Part shown: positions 48,948 through 57,669 of the stretch, one piece after another
Layout: each line of letters opens with the position of its first letter
How positions within the stretch are numbered: the stretch's first letter is position 1
NCBI GenBank assembly: GCA_027943245.1
Contig: JANDJZ010001790.1
Coordinates: 62,001 to 126,000, forward strand
Source of the DNA: Acanthamoeba sp. SK_2022b
Lineage: Eukaryota; Discosea; Longamoebia; Acanthamoebidae
Length of the DNA stretch: 64,000 nucleotides
Reading direction: 5' to 3'
Notes under the pieces: generated by a model
What the model was told of the DNA's origin: nothing
What the model saw: the letters and a program-made list of their open reading frames with translations, nothing else
Database searches by the model: none
Position numbers and translations under genes: made by a program

Positions 48948-49226
48948 TACAGTCCATTGTCGTGATCATTGCGGCGATAGCCGGATGGCAAGCAGCCGGG
49001 CATTTTATCGGGGTAAAAGGGGGCGTCAAGGTGATAATTTTTCTCATTTAGTCGCGGTTGAGATTCCGCGCGGCCGCACCGGGCGTCCTTTCACCGTGCA
49101 AAACGTCACAATTTGGCACGTTTGGCTACCTGACGCGGTAATTGGCGACATAATCCAGTTTGTTCGCGCCGAACAATGCATTAACATAACTCCCACTTAT
49201 CTCTTGCATGGTTATATGGATATCCG

Positions 49227-50315
49227 ATGCGTCACCTGGTTGCGCTTTTACCGCTGATTACCTTGCTTGCTGCCTGTAGCAGCACGCCGAAACCCAGTCC
49301 CACCGCTACGCCGCAAGGCACCCCGGTAAAGGGCGGCTTTTTGCTGAGCCCGGCGCACAGCGGCGCGCCGCTGGGTGGTGATTTCGCCAATAACCCGAAT
49401 ACCGCGCGCTTTATCGATAAGATGGTGCAGGAACACGGCTTTGATCGGCAGCAGCTGCACGACGTGCTGGCGCAGGCACGGCGCCTGGATTCGGTTCTGC
49501 GGCTGATGGACAGGCAGGCGCCGACGCCGTCGACCCAGGGGCCAACCGGGCCGAATGGCTCCTGGCTGCGCTACCGCAACAAGTTCATCACGCCGGATAA
49601 CGTGCAAAACGGCGTGGTGTTCTGGAATCAATATCAGGATGCGCTGCAGCGTGCCTGGCAGGTGTACGGCGTGCCGCCGGAGATCATCGTGGGGATTATC
49701 GGCGTGGAGACCCGCTGGGGCCGCGTAATGGGTAAAACCCGCATTATCGATGCGCTGGCGACGCTGGCCTTCGACTACCCGCGCCGCGCCGATTACTTTG
49801 CCGGTGAGCTGGAAACCTTCCTGCTGATGTCGCGCACCGAAGGCGACGATCCGCTCGAGCTGCGCGGCTCCTTCGCCGGCGCGATGGGCTATGGGCAGTT
49901 CATGCCTTCTTCCTTCAAGAGCTATGCGGTCGACTTCAACGGCGATGGCCATATCAACCTGTGGGATCCGGTCGATGCCATCGGCAGCGTGGCCAATTAC
50001 TTCAAGGCGCACGGCTGGTCCAAAGGCGAGCCGGTAGCGATTCAGGCCAACGGCCAGGCGCCGGGGTTGGAAAACGGCTTCAAGACCCGCTACTCGGTCA
50101 CCGCGCTGGCGGAAGCCGGCCTGAGCCCGCAGGGATCGCTCGGGGATAACCAGGAAGCCAGCCTGCTGCGGCTGGACGTCGGCACCGGCTACCAGTATTG
50201 GTACGGCCTGCCGAACTTCTACACCATCACCCGCTATAACCACAGCACCCATTACGCCATGGCGGTATGGCAGCTGGGCGAAGCGGTAGGGCGCTCGGCG
50301 CGCGGCGGTTTCTGA
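49227..50315 (+). CDS. mltB: Membrane-bound lytic murein transglycosylase B (MltB)
   Basis: Lipoprotein that cleaves peptidoglycan glycan strands to 1,6-anhydro products, 362 residues (E. coli 361). The lipobox LLAACSS places the lipid Cys at residue 17. The catalytic Glu is in IIGVETRWGRVMGK near residue 159; GAMGYGQFMPSSFKSYAVDF near residue 215 and the DGHINLWDPVDAIGSVANYF stretch are hallmarks of the SLT_2 domain. A bidirectional terminator follows. Confidence 0.96.
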   Translation: MRHLVALLPLITLLAACSSTPKPSPTATPQGTPVKGGFLLSPAHSGAPLGGDFANNPNTARFIDKMVQEHGFDRQQLHDVLAQARRLDSVLRLMDRQAPTPSTQGPTGPNGSWLRYRNKFITPDNVQNGVVFWNQYQDALQRAWQVYGVPPEIIVGIIGVETRWGRVMGKTRIIDALATLAFDYPRRADYFAGELETFLLMSRTEGDDPLELRGSFAGAMGYGQFMPSSFKSYAVDFNGDGHINLWDPVDAIGSVANYFKAHGWSKGEPVAIQANGQAPGLENGFKTRYSVTALAEAGLSPQGSLGDNQEASLLRLDVGTGYQYWYGLPNFYTITRYNHSTHYAMAVWQLGEAVGRSARGGF

Positions 50316-50332
50316 CGCTGCGCCCATAAACG

Positions 50333-50359
50333 AAAAAGGCCGCTTGCGCGGCCTTTTTT
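50333..50359. terminator. Bidirectional terminator between mltB and the porin gene
   Basis: AAAAAGGCCGC/GCGGCCTTTTT stem with a TTGC loop; T runs on both strands. Confidence 0.9.
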
Positions 50360-50372
50360 ACGTTCTGAGCAA

Positions 50373-51524
50373 TCAGAAATCGTAGCGCAGACGCACCACG
50401 GTCATATCGCCGAGGTTGTCGGTGCTCGATGTCAGCACGTGCTCTACGTCAACGCGGAAGCCGTAGTCAAACTGCACGGTAACCCCGAGGCCGTTGTCGA
50501 TGCGCTGGTAGTTGCGCCCGGTGACGTATTCCAGGCGATCGCCCATAAAGTACGGCATCACCGATTTCACCGCGTATTGGCCAACCGGTACGGTATAACC
50601 GGCCAGGTATTCGATACCCCACGCATCGCCGGCGAAGTAATTGTTGACGTCGGCTTTCTTGGTGGTCAGGAAGTCGTGGTAGTAACCGCCGCCGAAGGTG
50701 AGGGTCCAGTTGTCCGGTTTCCAGCTGAGGGCGGTGCCGACGATGTTCTGATCGTAGCTCTTGCTGCCGCTGGTGGACGGGTTGCGCATTTCGGCGCGGG
50801 TGTAGTTCCAGGCGGTGCCCCAGGTCAGATCCTGCGTGATGTGGTAATCCACGCCCAGTGAGCCGCCGCCTTTGCGCTTATAGCGCAGGCCGTTGCCCGG
50901 CAGGTAGTCGCTGTCGCTGAACAGGTACGACGCATAAACATCCGCATCGCCGAAGCGGTTCTTGTACTTCAACATTTTGCGTGAACGGTAAGAGCCGTCG
51001 TAGTCGCCGTTGATGCCGTTGCCCGGCGCCTGGGCCAACATGTCGTAGTCCCAGATATCGGTCTTGGCGCCAACCACATCATAGTAAACGCTGTTCTGCT
51101 GGCCGAAGGTCATCTGGCCCCAGGTGTTGCTTTTCAGGCCGGTGTACAGCATGCGGCGGCTGGTGTTTCTCGCGCCGTCGGCATAGTGATGATCCCAGTC
51201 GAACAGCGCCGGAATGTTTACGCCCAGCTCGTAGTAGCTGATCCAGCTGATATCGTCGAACAGGTAGTAGTCCGCCGCGAAACGGAAGCGGGTGCCGCCG
51301 TCAAAGCCGTTACGCTTGTAGGAACCTTTGTCGCCGTCGCCCGTCATGTTGTTGAACTGCGGACGAATGCTGCCGCCAACGGTGAAGTTCAGGCGGCTGA
51401 GCGGATCGCCGGCCTGTGGATCCTGCTTCAGCAGGGTGATTTCCGCCTGAGCGGCGAACGACGCACTGCCGATCGCCAGACCCAGCGCCACCGCTTGAGT
51501 CAATACGCGCAATTTCATTGCCAT
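50373..51524 (-). CDS. Outer-membrane porin
   Basis: A 383-residue beta-barrel protein. A signal peptide (AVALGLAIGSASFAAQA, cleavage near residue 27) is followed by alternating amphipathic strands and a C-terminal aromatic, MTVVRLRYDF, the usual outer-membrane insertion signal. Aromatic- and glycine-rich strands such as FRFAADYYLFDDISWISYYELG and FGQQNSVYYDVVGAKTD resemble general porins of enteric bacteria and the YfaZ/OmpG-like group, but I cannot assign a named porin. AGGGAT precedes the ATG. Upstream is a ~400-base AT-rich control region. Confidence 0.85.
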   Translation of the reverse strand: MAMKLRVLTQAVALGLAIGSASFAAQAEITLLKQDPQAGDPLSRLNFTVGGSIRPQFNNMTGDGDKGSYKRNGFDGGTRFRFAADYYLFDDISWISYYELGVNIPALFDWDHHYADGARNTSRRMLYTGLKSNTWGQMTFGQQNSVYYDVVGAKTDIWDYDMLAQAPGNGINGDYDGSYRSRKMLKYKNRFGDADVYASYLFSDSDYLPGNGLRYKRKGGGSLGVDYHITQDLTWGTAWNYTRAEMRNPSTSGSKSYDQNIVGTALSWKPDNWTLTFGGGYYHDFLTTKKADVNNYFAGDAWGIEYLAGYTVPVGQYAVKSVMPYFMGDRLEYVTGRNYQRIDNGLGVTVQFDYGFRVDVEHVLTSSTDNLGDMTVVRLRYDF

Positions 51525-51922
51525 GTGTTATCCCTGTTTTATGTATGACCGCCCCCATCAGCGCCGCCATGCCGATGTTTTGCGCAGAACGCTGCGTTTT
51601 TGCGCATTTTGACGGTTTTTTTTGGTGTTTTAGCGGCGGGCGGCATTTGTAACATAAACAGGGACATAAATAATTACTTTTCTTGCTAATTATTGGCCGG
51701 TTTTTGACCATTCCGTGCGGTGCAAAGGGCCGCTGTTCATGTTTCTCGATTCGGATGAATTCATTTAACGCCAAGGTTTATATTTTTCATTTGTCAGTCA
51801 CCGGCGCCAGCCTGTAATTTCATCCGTGCAAGAGGTAATTAATTTGAGCCTTTTACCGGTGTATTAACGTCAGCCTTTGTCTGCGTAATCGGCCGGCATG
51901 AATAAGCGATTGGGAGGTCGCC
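51525..51922. other. Intergenic region upstream of the porin gene
   Basis: No gene is visible. The region is AT-rich and is the likely control region of the porin; I see no operator that can be named with confidence. Confidence 0.5.
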
Positions 51923-52213
51923 ATGAGAAACCTGTTAATGTTGTTAGTGGGGCTGTTTTCACTGCCGGCGATGGCGGCGGAGTCGCACGTTTGTCATTCT
52001 CAATCGTATGATTATGCAGAGGTTAGTAAGCTTAGGCTGTCGGATGACACCCTGTTCACCTGCCGCGGCGTGGGGCGCCTGACGATCCCTGAATTAGCGC
52101 GTAAAGGATGGAGGGTGATTCATCTGGCGCAGCAAACGGAATATACCGACTCTGTCGATAGCGATGGTGAGGTTATTAAGCTTTATCAGGAAATCGTGGT
52201 TTATAAAGAATAA
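51923..52213 (+). CDS. Small exported protein of unknown function
   Basis: A 96-residue protein with a clean signal peptide (RNLLMLLVGLFSLPAMAA, cleavage near residue 19). The mature part has two cysteines (near residues 24 and 47) that could form a disulfide in the periplasm. A GGGAGG ribosome site lies before the ATG. No family is recognised. It lies just upstream of the EamA gene. Confidence 0.75.
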   Translation: MRNLLMLLVGLFSLPAMAAESHVCHSQSYDYAEVSKLRLSDDTLFTCRGVGRLTIPELARKGWRVIHLAQQTEYTDSVDSDGEVIKLYQEIVVYKE

Positions 52214-52259
52214 CGCGACGGTTGCCCGTTATTATTCTCACGGTGGCGAGAACCCTATT

Positions 52260-53183
52260 ATGAATGCGAGAATCGGAATCGACGGCAGGGCTGCCGCCGC
52301 GATGGTGATGCTATGCGCCATCTGGGGAATGCAACAGGTGGCAATCAAGGCCGCCGAGCCGGATGTGTCGGCGGTGCTGCAAATCGCCATTCGCTCGGGT
52401 CTCGCCGCGTTGGCGGTTTACCTGCTGGCGCGCGGCCGCGGCGAGCGCTTCACCTGGGATCGCGCCACGCTGTGCGCCGGTTTGAGCGTGGGGGCATTGT
52501 TCGCGCTGGAGTTCTTTTTTGTCTCCGCAGGGCTGCGTTACACCAGCGCCTCGCATATGGCGGTGTTTTTGTACACCGCGCCGCTGTTTTCCGCCCTTGG
52601 CCTGCATTTTCTCCTTCCTCAGGAGCGCCTGTCGCCGGTGCAGTGGCTGGGCATGCTCATCGCCTTTGGCGGCGTGGTGCTGGCCATATCGGGCATGGCT
52701 GAGGGAAGCGGCGGAGCCGAACGGCTGAAAGGCGATCTCTACGGCCTGCTGGCGGGGATCGCCTGGGGAGCCTCTACCCTGGTGATCCGCACCACGCGCC
52801 TGGCGGAGTGCCCGGCCAAACAGACGCTGCTGTGCCAGCTGACGGGCGCCTGTGTGCTGTTGTCGTTGCCGGCGCTGGCGACGGGAAACCTGCATTTCAC
52901 CCTGAGCCCGGTGGCCTGGTACAGCCTGCTGTTCCAGACCGTGGTGGTGTCGTTTTTCAGCTACCTGATCTGGTTTTCGCTGCTGCGTCGCTATCAGGCC
53001 TCCTCACTGGGCATTCTCACCTTTATGACGCCGGTATTCGGTATCCTGGCGGGGGTCGTTATTCTCGGCGAGCCGTTGCAAATTGAGTTTGTATTGGGGG
53101 CCATGCTGATCGTGCTGGGACTAATCGTGGTGAGTTGTTCTTATCTTATTTATTTTGACCGAAGGGTGGCACCCAAAATATAA
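52260..53183 (+). CDS. EamA/DMT family metabolite exporter
   Basis: A 307-residue drug/metabolite transporter superfamily protein with ten helices in two EamA repeats (about 8-140 and 155-295). The pattern AIWGMQQVAIKAA near residue 18, RYTSASHMAVFLYTAPLFSALG near residue 95, and LGILTFMTPVFGILAGVVILGEP near residue 255 are typical. Substrate is unknown; relatives export amino acids and related compounds. The ATG at 52260 has only a weak upstream site; the frame is open further upstream. Confidence 0.88.
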   Translation: MNARIGIDGRAAAAMVMLCAIWGMQQVAIKAAEPDVSAVLQIAIRSGLAALAVYLLARGRGERFTWDRATLCAGLSVGALFALEFFFVSAGLRYTSASHMAVFLYTAPLFSALGLHFLLPQERLSPVQWLGMLIAFGGVVLAISGMAEGSGGAERLKGDLYGLLAGIAWGASTLVIRTTRLAECPAKQTLLCQLTGACVLLSLPALATGNLHFTLSPVAWYSLLFQTVVVSFFSYLIWFSLLRRYQASSLGILTFMTPVFGILAGVVILGEPLQIEFVLGAMLIVLGLIVVSCSYLIYFDRRVAPKI

Positions 53184-53186
53184 ATT

Positions 53187-53489
53187 ATGGATGTTGATGT
53201 ACAGAACTACCAAATAAGCTGCGAAAGCCAATTCATTATCCAGCTGCAAATATCCCGCTATGCCTGGGGCGTGCCGCTGATCACGCTCAGCGATAACGGT
53301 GATTTTACCGTGATAAGAAACCGAGGCTGGTCGAGGTTAGCTAATGGGATGCAATTGGAGGTTTATTATTTCGCCAATAATTCCCTGCTTACCTGGGATA
53401 AAAACCGCAAATATATCTCTTATTCAAAGGCCGGCCGGCTCTACGCCTGCGCGCTGCATTTTTCTTATTCCCCCAAAATAGAGCGCTAA
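53187..53489 (+). CDS. Small protein of unknown function
   Basis: A 100-residue frame three bases after the EamA stop. It has no signal peptide and no obvious membrane segment. The composition (many Tyr, Asn and Ser, AT-rich codons) differs from its neighbours. No good ribosome site is visible. It may be translated by coupling from the EamA gene. Confidence 0.5.
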   Translation: MDVDVQNYQISCESQFIIQLQISRYAWGVPLITLSDNGDFTVIRNRGWSRLANGMQLEVYYFANNSLLTWDKNRKYISYSKAGRLYACALHFSYSPKIER

Positions 53490-53500
53490 CCCTCTGGCTA

Positions 53501-54430
53501 TCAGACCAGAGGGGCGATTTTCATGATCCACTGCTTAAACGCGAGGATTTTCGGCCACTGCCGCTCGGAGATGGTCGAGGTGAAATAGCAGTGCTCGCAG
53601 GGCACGGTCATGTCGGTGAACGGAATGATCAGCTCGCCGCTTTTGATCCAATCCTGCACCAGATTGAGCCGCCCCATGGCGACGCCAAGGTGCCGCGTGG
53701 CGGCCAGCACCGCGAGATCGGATCGGTCGAACTCCATGCTCTTGCTGTCGGTATCCAGCCCCAGCGCAAAGTGTTGCGACCAGGTTTGCCACTCGTCTTC
53801 GCCGGAGTTGTAGCGATCGTGCAGCAGCGTGCAGTGGGCCAGGTTTTCCGGCGCATCGTACAGGCTATGTGCGGCGGCATACTGCGGCGTGCAGATCGGC
53901 ACCATCGATTCCTGCATAAAAGCCTCGTCCAGATGCCGCCCCGAGGGCAGTTTGCCGAAGTACATCGCCAAGTCCACGCCGCGGTTGGCCAGGTTGATGA
54001 TCTCCTGCCCGGTCAGAATGTTGAGGTGAATGGTGGGGTGCTGGGCGATAAAGTCGCCGATGCGCGGCAGCAACAGGCATTGCACCAGAGAGGGGTGCGA
54101 ATAGAGGGTCAACGTCCCCGTCAGCTCGCGATTTTTGATGTCCAGAATTTCCTGATTCAGCGTGTTGAAGGAGCTGTCCAGCGCCCATTGCATGCGCTCG
54201 CCCTCCGGGGTCAGGGTAATTCTGCGATGAAAGCGCTGGAATAGCAGGAAGCCCAACTCCTTTTCGAGCAGATTAATGCGGTGGCTTACGGCGCTGGGGG
54301 TGATCGACAATTCTTGCGCCGCCAGCGCAAAAGATAAATGACGGGCGACGCATTCGAAAGTATGCAACCGGGAAAATTGATAGCTGGTCAGCGGGGTGGC
54401 CCGCTGTGAATGTTTTTTACTGGGGAACAT
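53501..54430 (-). CDS. LysR-family regulator, DsdC-like
   Basis: A 309-residue LysR-type regulator with strong resemblance to DsdC, the activator of D-serine deaminase genes. The DNA-binding region has TFECVARHLSFALAAQELSI, then SAVSHRINLLEKELGFLLFQ. LNQEILDIKNRELTGTLTLYS and FDRSDLAVLAATRHLGVAMGR match DsdC-type sequence. GGAGA precedes the ATG at 54430. In E. coli dsdC is beside dsdX-dsdA and near argW. Here tRNA-Arg(CCT) is near but no dsdX or dsdA gene is in the window, so the target is unclear. Confidence 0.85.
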   Translation of the reverse strand: MFPSKKHSQRATPLTSYQFSRLHTFECVARHLSFALAAQELSITPSAVSHRINLLEKELGFLLFQRFHRRITLTPEGERMQWALDSSFNTLNQEILDIKNRELTGTLTLYSHPSLVQCLLLPRIGDFIAQHPTIHLNILTGQEIINLANRGVDLAMYFGKLPSGRHLDEAFMQESMVPICTPQYAAAHSLYDAPENLAHCTLLHDRYNSGEDEWQTWSQHFALGLDTDSKSMEFDRSDLAVLAATRHLGVAMGRLNLVQDWIKSGELIIPFTDMTVPCEHCYFTSTISERQWPKILAFKQWIMKIAPLV

Positions 54431-54814
54431 GCTATTTCTCCGTGCACGTAATGCGCTAATATTAACACTTAATGGCATGAGTGATAAACCCAAGTTGATT
54501 AATATGTTCAGGTTATATATCAGGACCCTGTTTACTGATTACCGTCATAGATTTTAAGGATTAAGATGATGAGATAACATGAACCGGTAAATGACTTGTC
54601 TGCTGGCAGACTGAAATTAGAAATTGACGAGGTCTGACATAAACCTGTTAAAGATAAATGTGACGTAGAAGGAGAAACGGTGAAAAATAAGGCCGTTATT
54701 TCTTACGCACGTATCGGTCAAGTAGAGCTGTAGGTATGATGAAAAACTGGCTCGTCCAGTGACGTTCACTGACAGACGAAGGGAAAGCCAGTAGCAAGCC
54801 GAAGGGAGGCCATT
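54431..54814. other. AT-rich region upstream of the effector gene
   Basis: No established gene. A 17-codon frame started by GTG with a good AAGGAG site lies at 54680-54733 and could be a leader peptide or a gene remnant. Confidence 0.5.
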
Positions 54815-56302
54815 GTGCAGTTGATTTATTTTATGTCGGAATCGTTGGCGCCGGAGAAATTCGCCCGCATCCTTAATCCCGCCGATGCGCGTTATGAGCT
54901 GGAGCGACATTATCTGTTCGGCGGTTCGTCCATGTCGTCGATATCGAGCAGGCACACTATCACGCGCAATACGCAGTCCGGTATTGGCGTATCGAGTTAC
55001 CGGGAAGATAGCGGCATGAAGCGCGGCGTGTTTGACGAACTAAAACGCGGCAGTTTGCTTGCCGTCGATGCAAGTATCGGTGCCTGGAGCCCCGTCAAAT
55101 ATCCGTTTTTCATCAATGCGCAAGGGCGCCTGCAGCGTTATCCCGGGACTGTATTACCGCCGCAGTACCCAGTCGAACGTATAATTCAACGTTATGAAGA
55201 GATGATCAGCCGATACGCCGCCAGGCCTAAACCAACTTCCTTGCCCCCGAGACAAAACACCGCTAAAAATCCCCCGCTGATGCAGGCGGTGGCCGCCGCC
55301 GTTGGCTCAAGCCTTACCGTCATCAAAGAGGTCGTTCGCCCAATGAGCAAACAGGAGCGTTGGCAGGCGAGAAAATATCTGATTGGTCGGGGGGAGCGAA
55401 GTATCTATCCGGATGCGCGGATTGCGGCGCAACGCCTGGCGCAAAATAACGTCGCGGTGGAAAAGGCCAAGCTGGCGCAGAATGTCTATAACACGACCAA
55501 TCCGTTGGCGGCTACGCCTGGCGTGCCGGAAGGATGGCGGGATGTGAGTAATGACGGCGGTTTTTTGGAAAAATTGGAACTTCGCAGGGACATGCTTTTT
55601 GATAATGAGATCGAAGCAAACTTTTTGTCGAGAATTTATGCACCTGATAGAGCCGTGTTTGGCGATGATATGAATCCGACAGTTGTCTTCCGCGGTTCAA
55701 GAATGCCTGAGCTCCCTAATGGCAAATTGAATGCGGCGAAGAAGCTATTTATCGATCGTGAACTGCCGGAGATAAAAAATCTGGAAGACTGGACGAATAA
55801 TTTCAATCAAGGTCGGGGGGCTGACTCTGAATATTATAAAAAGGCTGTTGCTATAGGTAAAAGGTTAGATGGCTCTACAACAAAAATCGATATTTCAGGG
55901 CATTCTCTGGGGGGCGGTTTGGCTTCTGCTGCATCCATTGCTAGTGGTAAGCCAGGGTGGACATTTAATGCTGCGGGGTTGAATTCGAGTACCGTGGAAA
56001 AATATGGCGGTTCCTTGGTGGGCCGTGAAGATATTATCAACGCCTACCGGGTGAGGGGCGAAGTTTTGACGAGGTTACAGGAAGTCGATCTCAGGCAAGA
56101 TTTTATCGACGTTAATGGCAACCTTGCGTTATTGGCCGCGAAGGAAAAATTATCGTCGCATTTACCAGATGCCGTTGGTGTTAAACACACGCTTGATGGC
56201 GGTGTGGGCAATATGGGTGACCGACATGGCATCCAACAAGTGATAGACTGTATCGAACAGGAAAAAGACGATGATATCGCCACAATCGGTCACAGGATAT
56301 AG
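54815..56302 (+). CDS. Probable type VI secretion phospholipase effector (Tle/class 3 lipase type)
   Basis: A 495-residue protein with an alpha/beta-hydrolase signature GHSLGG at residues 362-367, giving a nucleophile Ser364. A late His471 could complete the triad. The N-terminal ~200 residues are not catalytic and may load the protein onto a VgrG spike. Together with the ankyrin lipoprotein that follows, it resembles the Tle-Tli lipase/immunity pairs described in Enterobacter and Serratia. No VgrG, Hcp or core type VI gene is in the window. The GTG start follows GGGAGG. The lower GC and more AT-ending codons than neighbouring genes suggest transfer. Confidence 0.7.
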   Translation: MQLIYFMSESLAPEKFARILNPADARYELERHYLFGGSSMSSISSRHTITRNTQSGIGVSSYREDSGMKRGVFDELKRGSLLAVDASIGAWSPVKYPFFINAQGRLQRYPGTVLPPQYPVERIIQRYEEMISRYAARPKPTSLPPRQNTAKNPPLMQAVAAAVGSSLTVIKEVVRPMSKQERWQARKYLIGRGERSIYPDARIAAQRLAQNNVAVEKAKLAQNVYNTTNPLAATPGVPEGWRDVSNDGGFLEKLELRRDMLFDNEIEANFLSRIYAPDRAVFGDDMNPTVVFRGSRMPELPNGKLNAAKKLFIDRELPEIKNLEDWTNNFNQGRGADSEYYKKAVAIGKRLDGSTTKIDISGHSLGGGLASAASIASGKPGWTFNAAGLNSSTVEKYGGSLVGREDIINAYRVRGEVLTRLQEVDLRQDFIDVNGNLALLAAKEKLSSHLPDAVGVKHTLDGGVGNMGDRHGIQQVIDCIEQEKDDDIATIGHRI

Positions 56303-56309
56303 AAGCTTA

Positions 56310-57074
56310 ATGAGACAAGTTTTTAACGTGTTCGCAGCGCTGTTCATCGCGATTGGATTGATGCTTACAACCGGATGTAAGGAGAAAGGAATGAACTTGC
56401 CGCCAGAAGGTTACTTTACAGGTCAACAGCTTGTGTTGGCTAAGGCTATCCGCGATGGGAATATCGGCGACATCAAACGTCTGGCGAAAGAGACGGATCT
56501 GAACAGCCCCGGTGAACACGATATGACATTATTGTTTTATGCTCTGGCGACGTCGACTCATGACAATGCCACGCCGGAACGGCTGCAGATTGCGACTGAG
56601 TTGGTAAAGGCCGGAGCCGATCCACTGCAACCTCGCCCCAATGGCGGTGCCAGTCCTGCTGAATGGATGGCAAAATTAGACAACGGTATTTGGTTAAAGG
56701 CATTGCTTGATGGGGGATTGTCTCCAGATGCTCGGGGCAAGGTAGACGAGTTACCTATCATATTTCAAACGTCAAAAGCCAGTAACTCAGAAACCCTGAA
56801 GGTTCTGGTTGCACATGGTGCGAACTTAGAAGCAAGAGATATTCTTGGCCAAACCGTGGTGATGGATGCTTTTAGGTATTCATCATTTGATAATGTTAAG
56901 TATCTTCTTAATAACGGCGCTAATCCTAACCCCATAAATAAGAAAGGCGTTTCCTTAGTTGAGATGGTCAGTAAAGAAATAAAAAGCAGCAAAGAAGGCG
57001 GGGAGTATAATGACGAATGTCTGACCATCAAAAAAATGATGATCGAACGTGGAGTGAAATGGCCGAGGTCATAA
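56310..57074 (+). CDS. Ankyrin-repeat lipoprotein, probable immunity partner of the lipase
   Basis: A 254-residue protein with a lipoprotein signal (LMLTTGC, lipid Cys at residue 23) and ankyrin-type repeats from about residue 40 to 230, for example ELVKAGADPLQPRPNGGASP, VLVAHGANLEARDILGQTVV and YLLNNGANPNPINKKGVSLV. It is seven bases after the lipase gene. Ankyrin lipoproteins in this position neutralise periplasmic-acting phospholipase effectors. Its GC content is as low as that of the lipase gene. Confidence 0.72.
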   Translation: MRQVFNVFAALFIAIGLMLTTGCKEKGMNLPPEGYFTGQQLVLAKAIRDGNIGDIKRLAKETDLNSPGEHDMTLLFYALATSTHDNATPERLQIATELVKAGADPLQPRPNGGASPAEWMAKLDNGIWLKALLDGGLSPDARGKVDELPIIFQTSKASNSETLKVLVAHGANLEARDILGQTVVMDAFRYSSFDNVKYLLNNGANPNPINKKGVSLVEMVSKEIKSSKEGGEYNDECLTIKKMMIERGVKWPRS

Positions 57075-57214
57075 TTTTCGGACGCTGTGATAGATAGGAT
57101 ATGGAAGAACTTTTTCCTGTATTGAAATAAAGGCGAGCCATGGATTTCTATGAATATTGATTGAATAAATCGATAAGGTCGCTCATCTCGCCCGGCTTTA
57201 TTGCATCGCCGAAA

Positions 57215-57251
57215 AGAACCGCGCCCGGTGGTGACCCTCCGGGCGCGGCAT
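57215..57251 (-). terminator. Terminator after the CsbD gene
   Basis: CCGCGCCCGG/CCGGGCGCGG stem with a ten-base loop, then TTCTTTTC on the minus strand. Confidence 0.75.
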
Positions 57252-57283
57252 TCAGGGAAAAACGGTGTGCTGGTCGGCGCGCA

Positions 57284-57535
57284 TCAACGGCGGCGCAGCA
57301 GCAGGCCGGCCAACAGGCCAGCGCCGGCAATGAGGGCTAATGCGGCGAGGGGGTTTTTCTTCATCATGCTGCCGGCGCAGCTCAGGGCGTCGCCGTATTT
57401 TTCTTGCAGCGCGCCCGCTGCATAGCGCGTGGCGCCTTCGGCCTGCAAACGTTCGTTTCCGGTGACGTCGCCCGCCATTTCCTGCGCTTTGCCCGCCACT
57501 TTTTCCATCATGCCATTGGCTTTTTCGCTGTTCAT
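57284..57535 (-). CDS. CsbD-like stress protein with C-terminal membrane helix
   Basis: An 83-residue protein. The first ~48 residues have the CsbD repeat pattern (MMEKVAGKAQEMAGDVTGNE, then RLQAEGATRYAAGAL). The last ~20 are a glycine-rich membrane helix (ALALIAGAGLLAGLL) ending in arginines, as in DUF883-type proteins. CsbD proteins are induced by general stress, but their function is unknown. AGGAG lies before the ATG. The gene is monocistronic and ends at a terminator. Confidence 0.82.
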   Translation of the reverse strand: MNSEKANGMMEKVAGKAQEMAGDVTGNERLQAEGATRYAAGALQEKYGDALSCAGSMMKKNPLAALALIAGAGLLAGLLLRRR

Positions 57536-57669
57536 TATGATGCGCTCCTAAGGTTCGATCCGTTTGGCTTCCGCACAGGGCGAAAGCCTGCATTTGCACC
57601 TCCATGTTATGCACTTCACGTTGTGCCTATAAGGGGCGTTTGCATCGGTACGGATAGTGCATTTGCAGG

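Noticed and set aside
57148..57330. 60-codon minus-strand frame downstream of the CsbD gene
   Set aside because: It overlaps the terminator and the end of the CsbD gene; no independent ribosome site.
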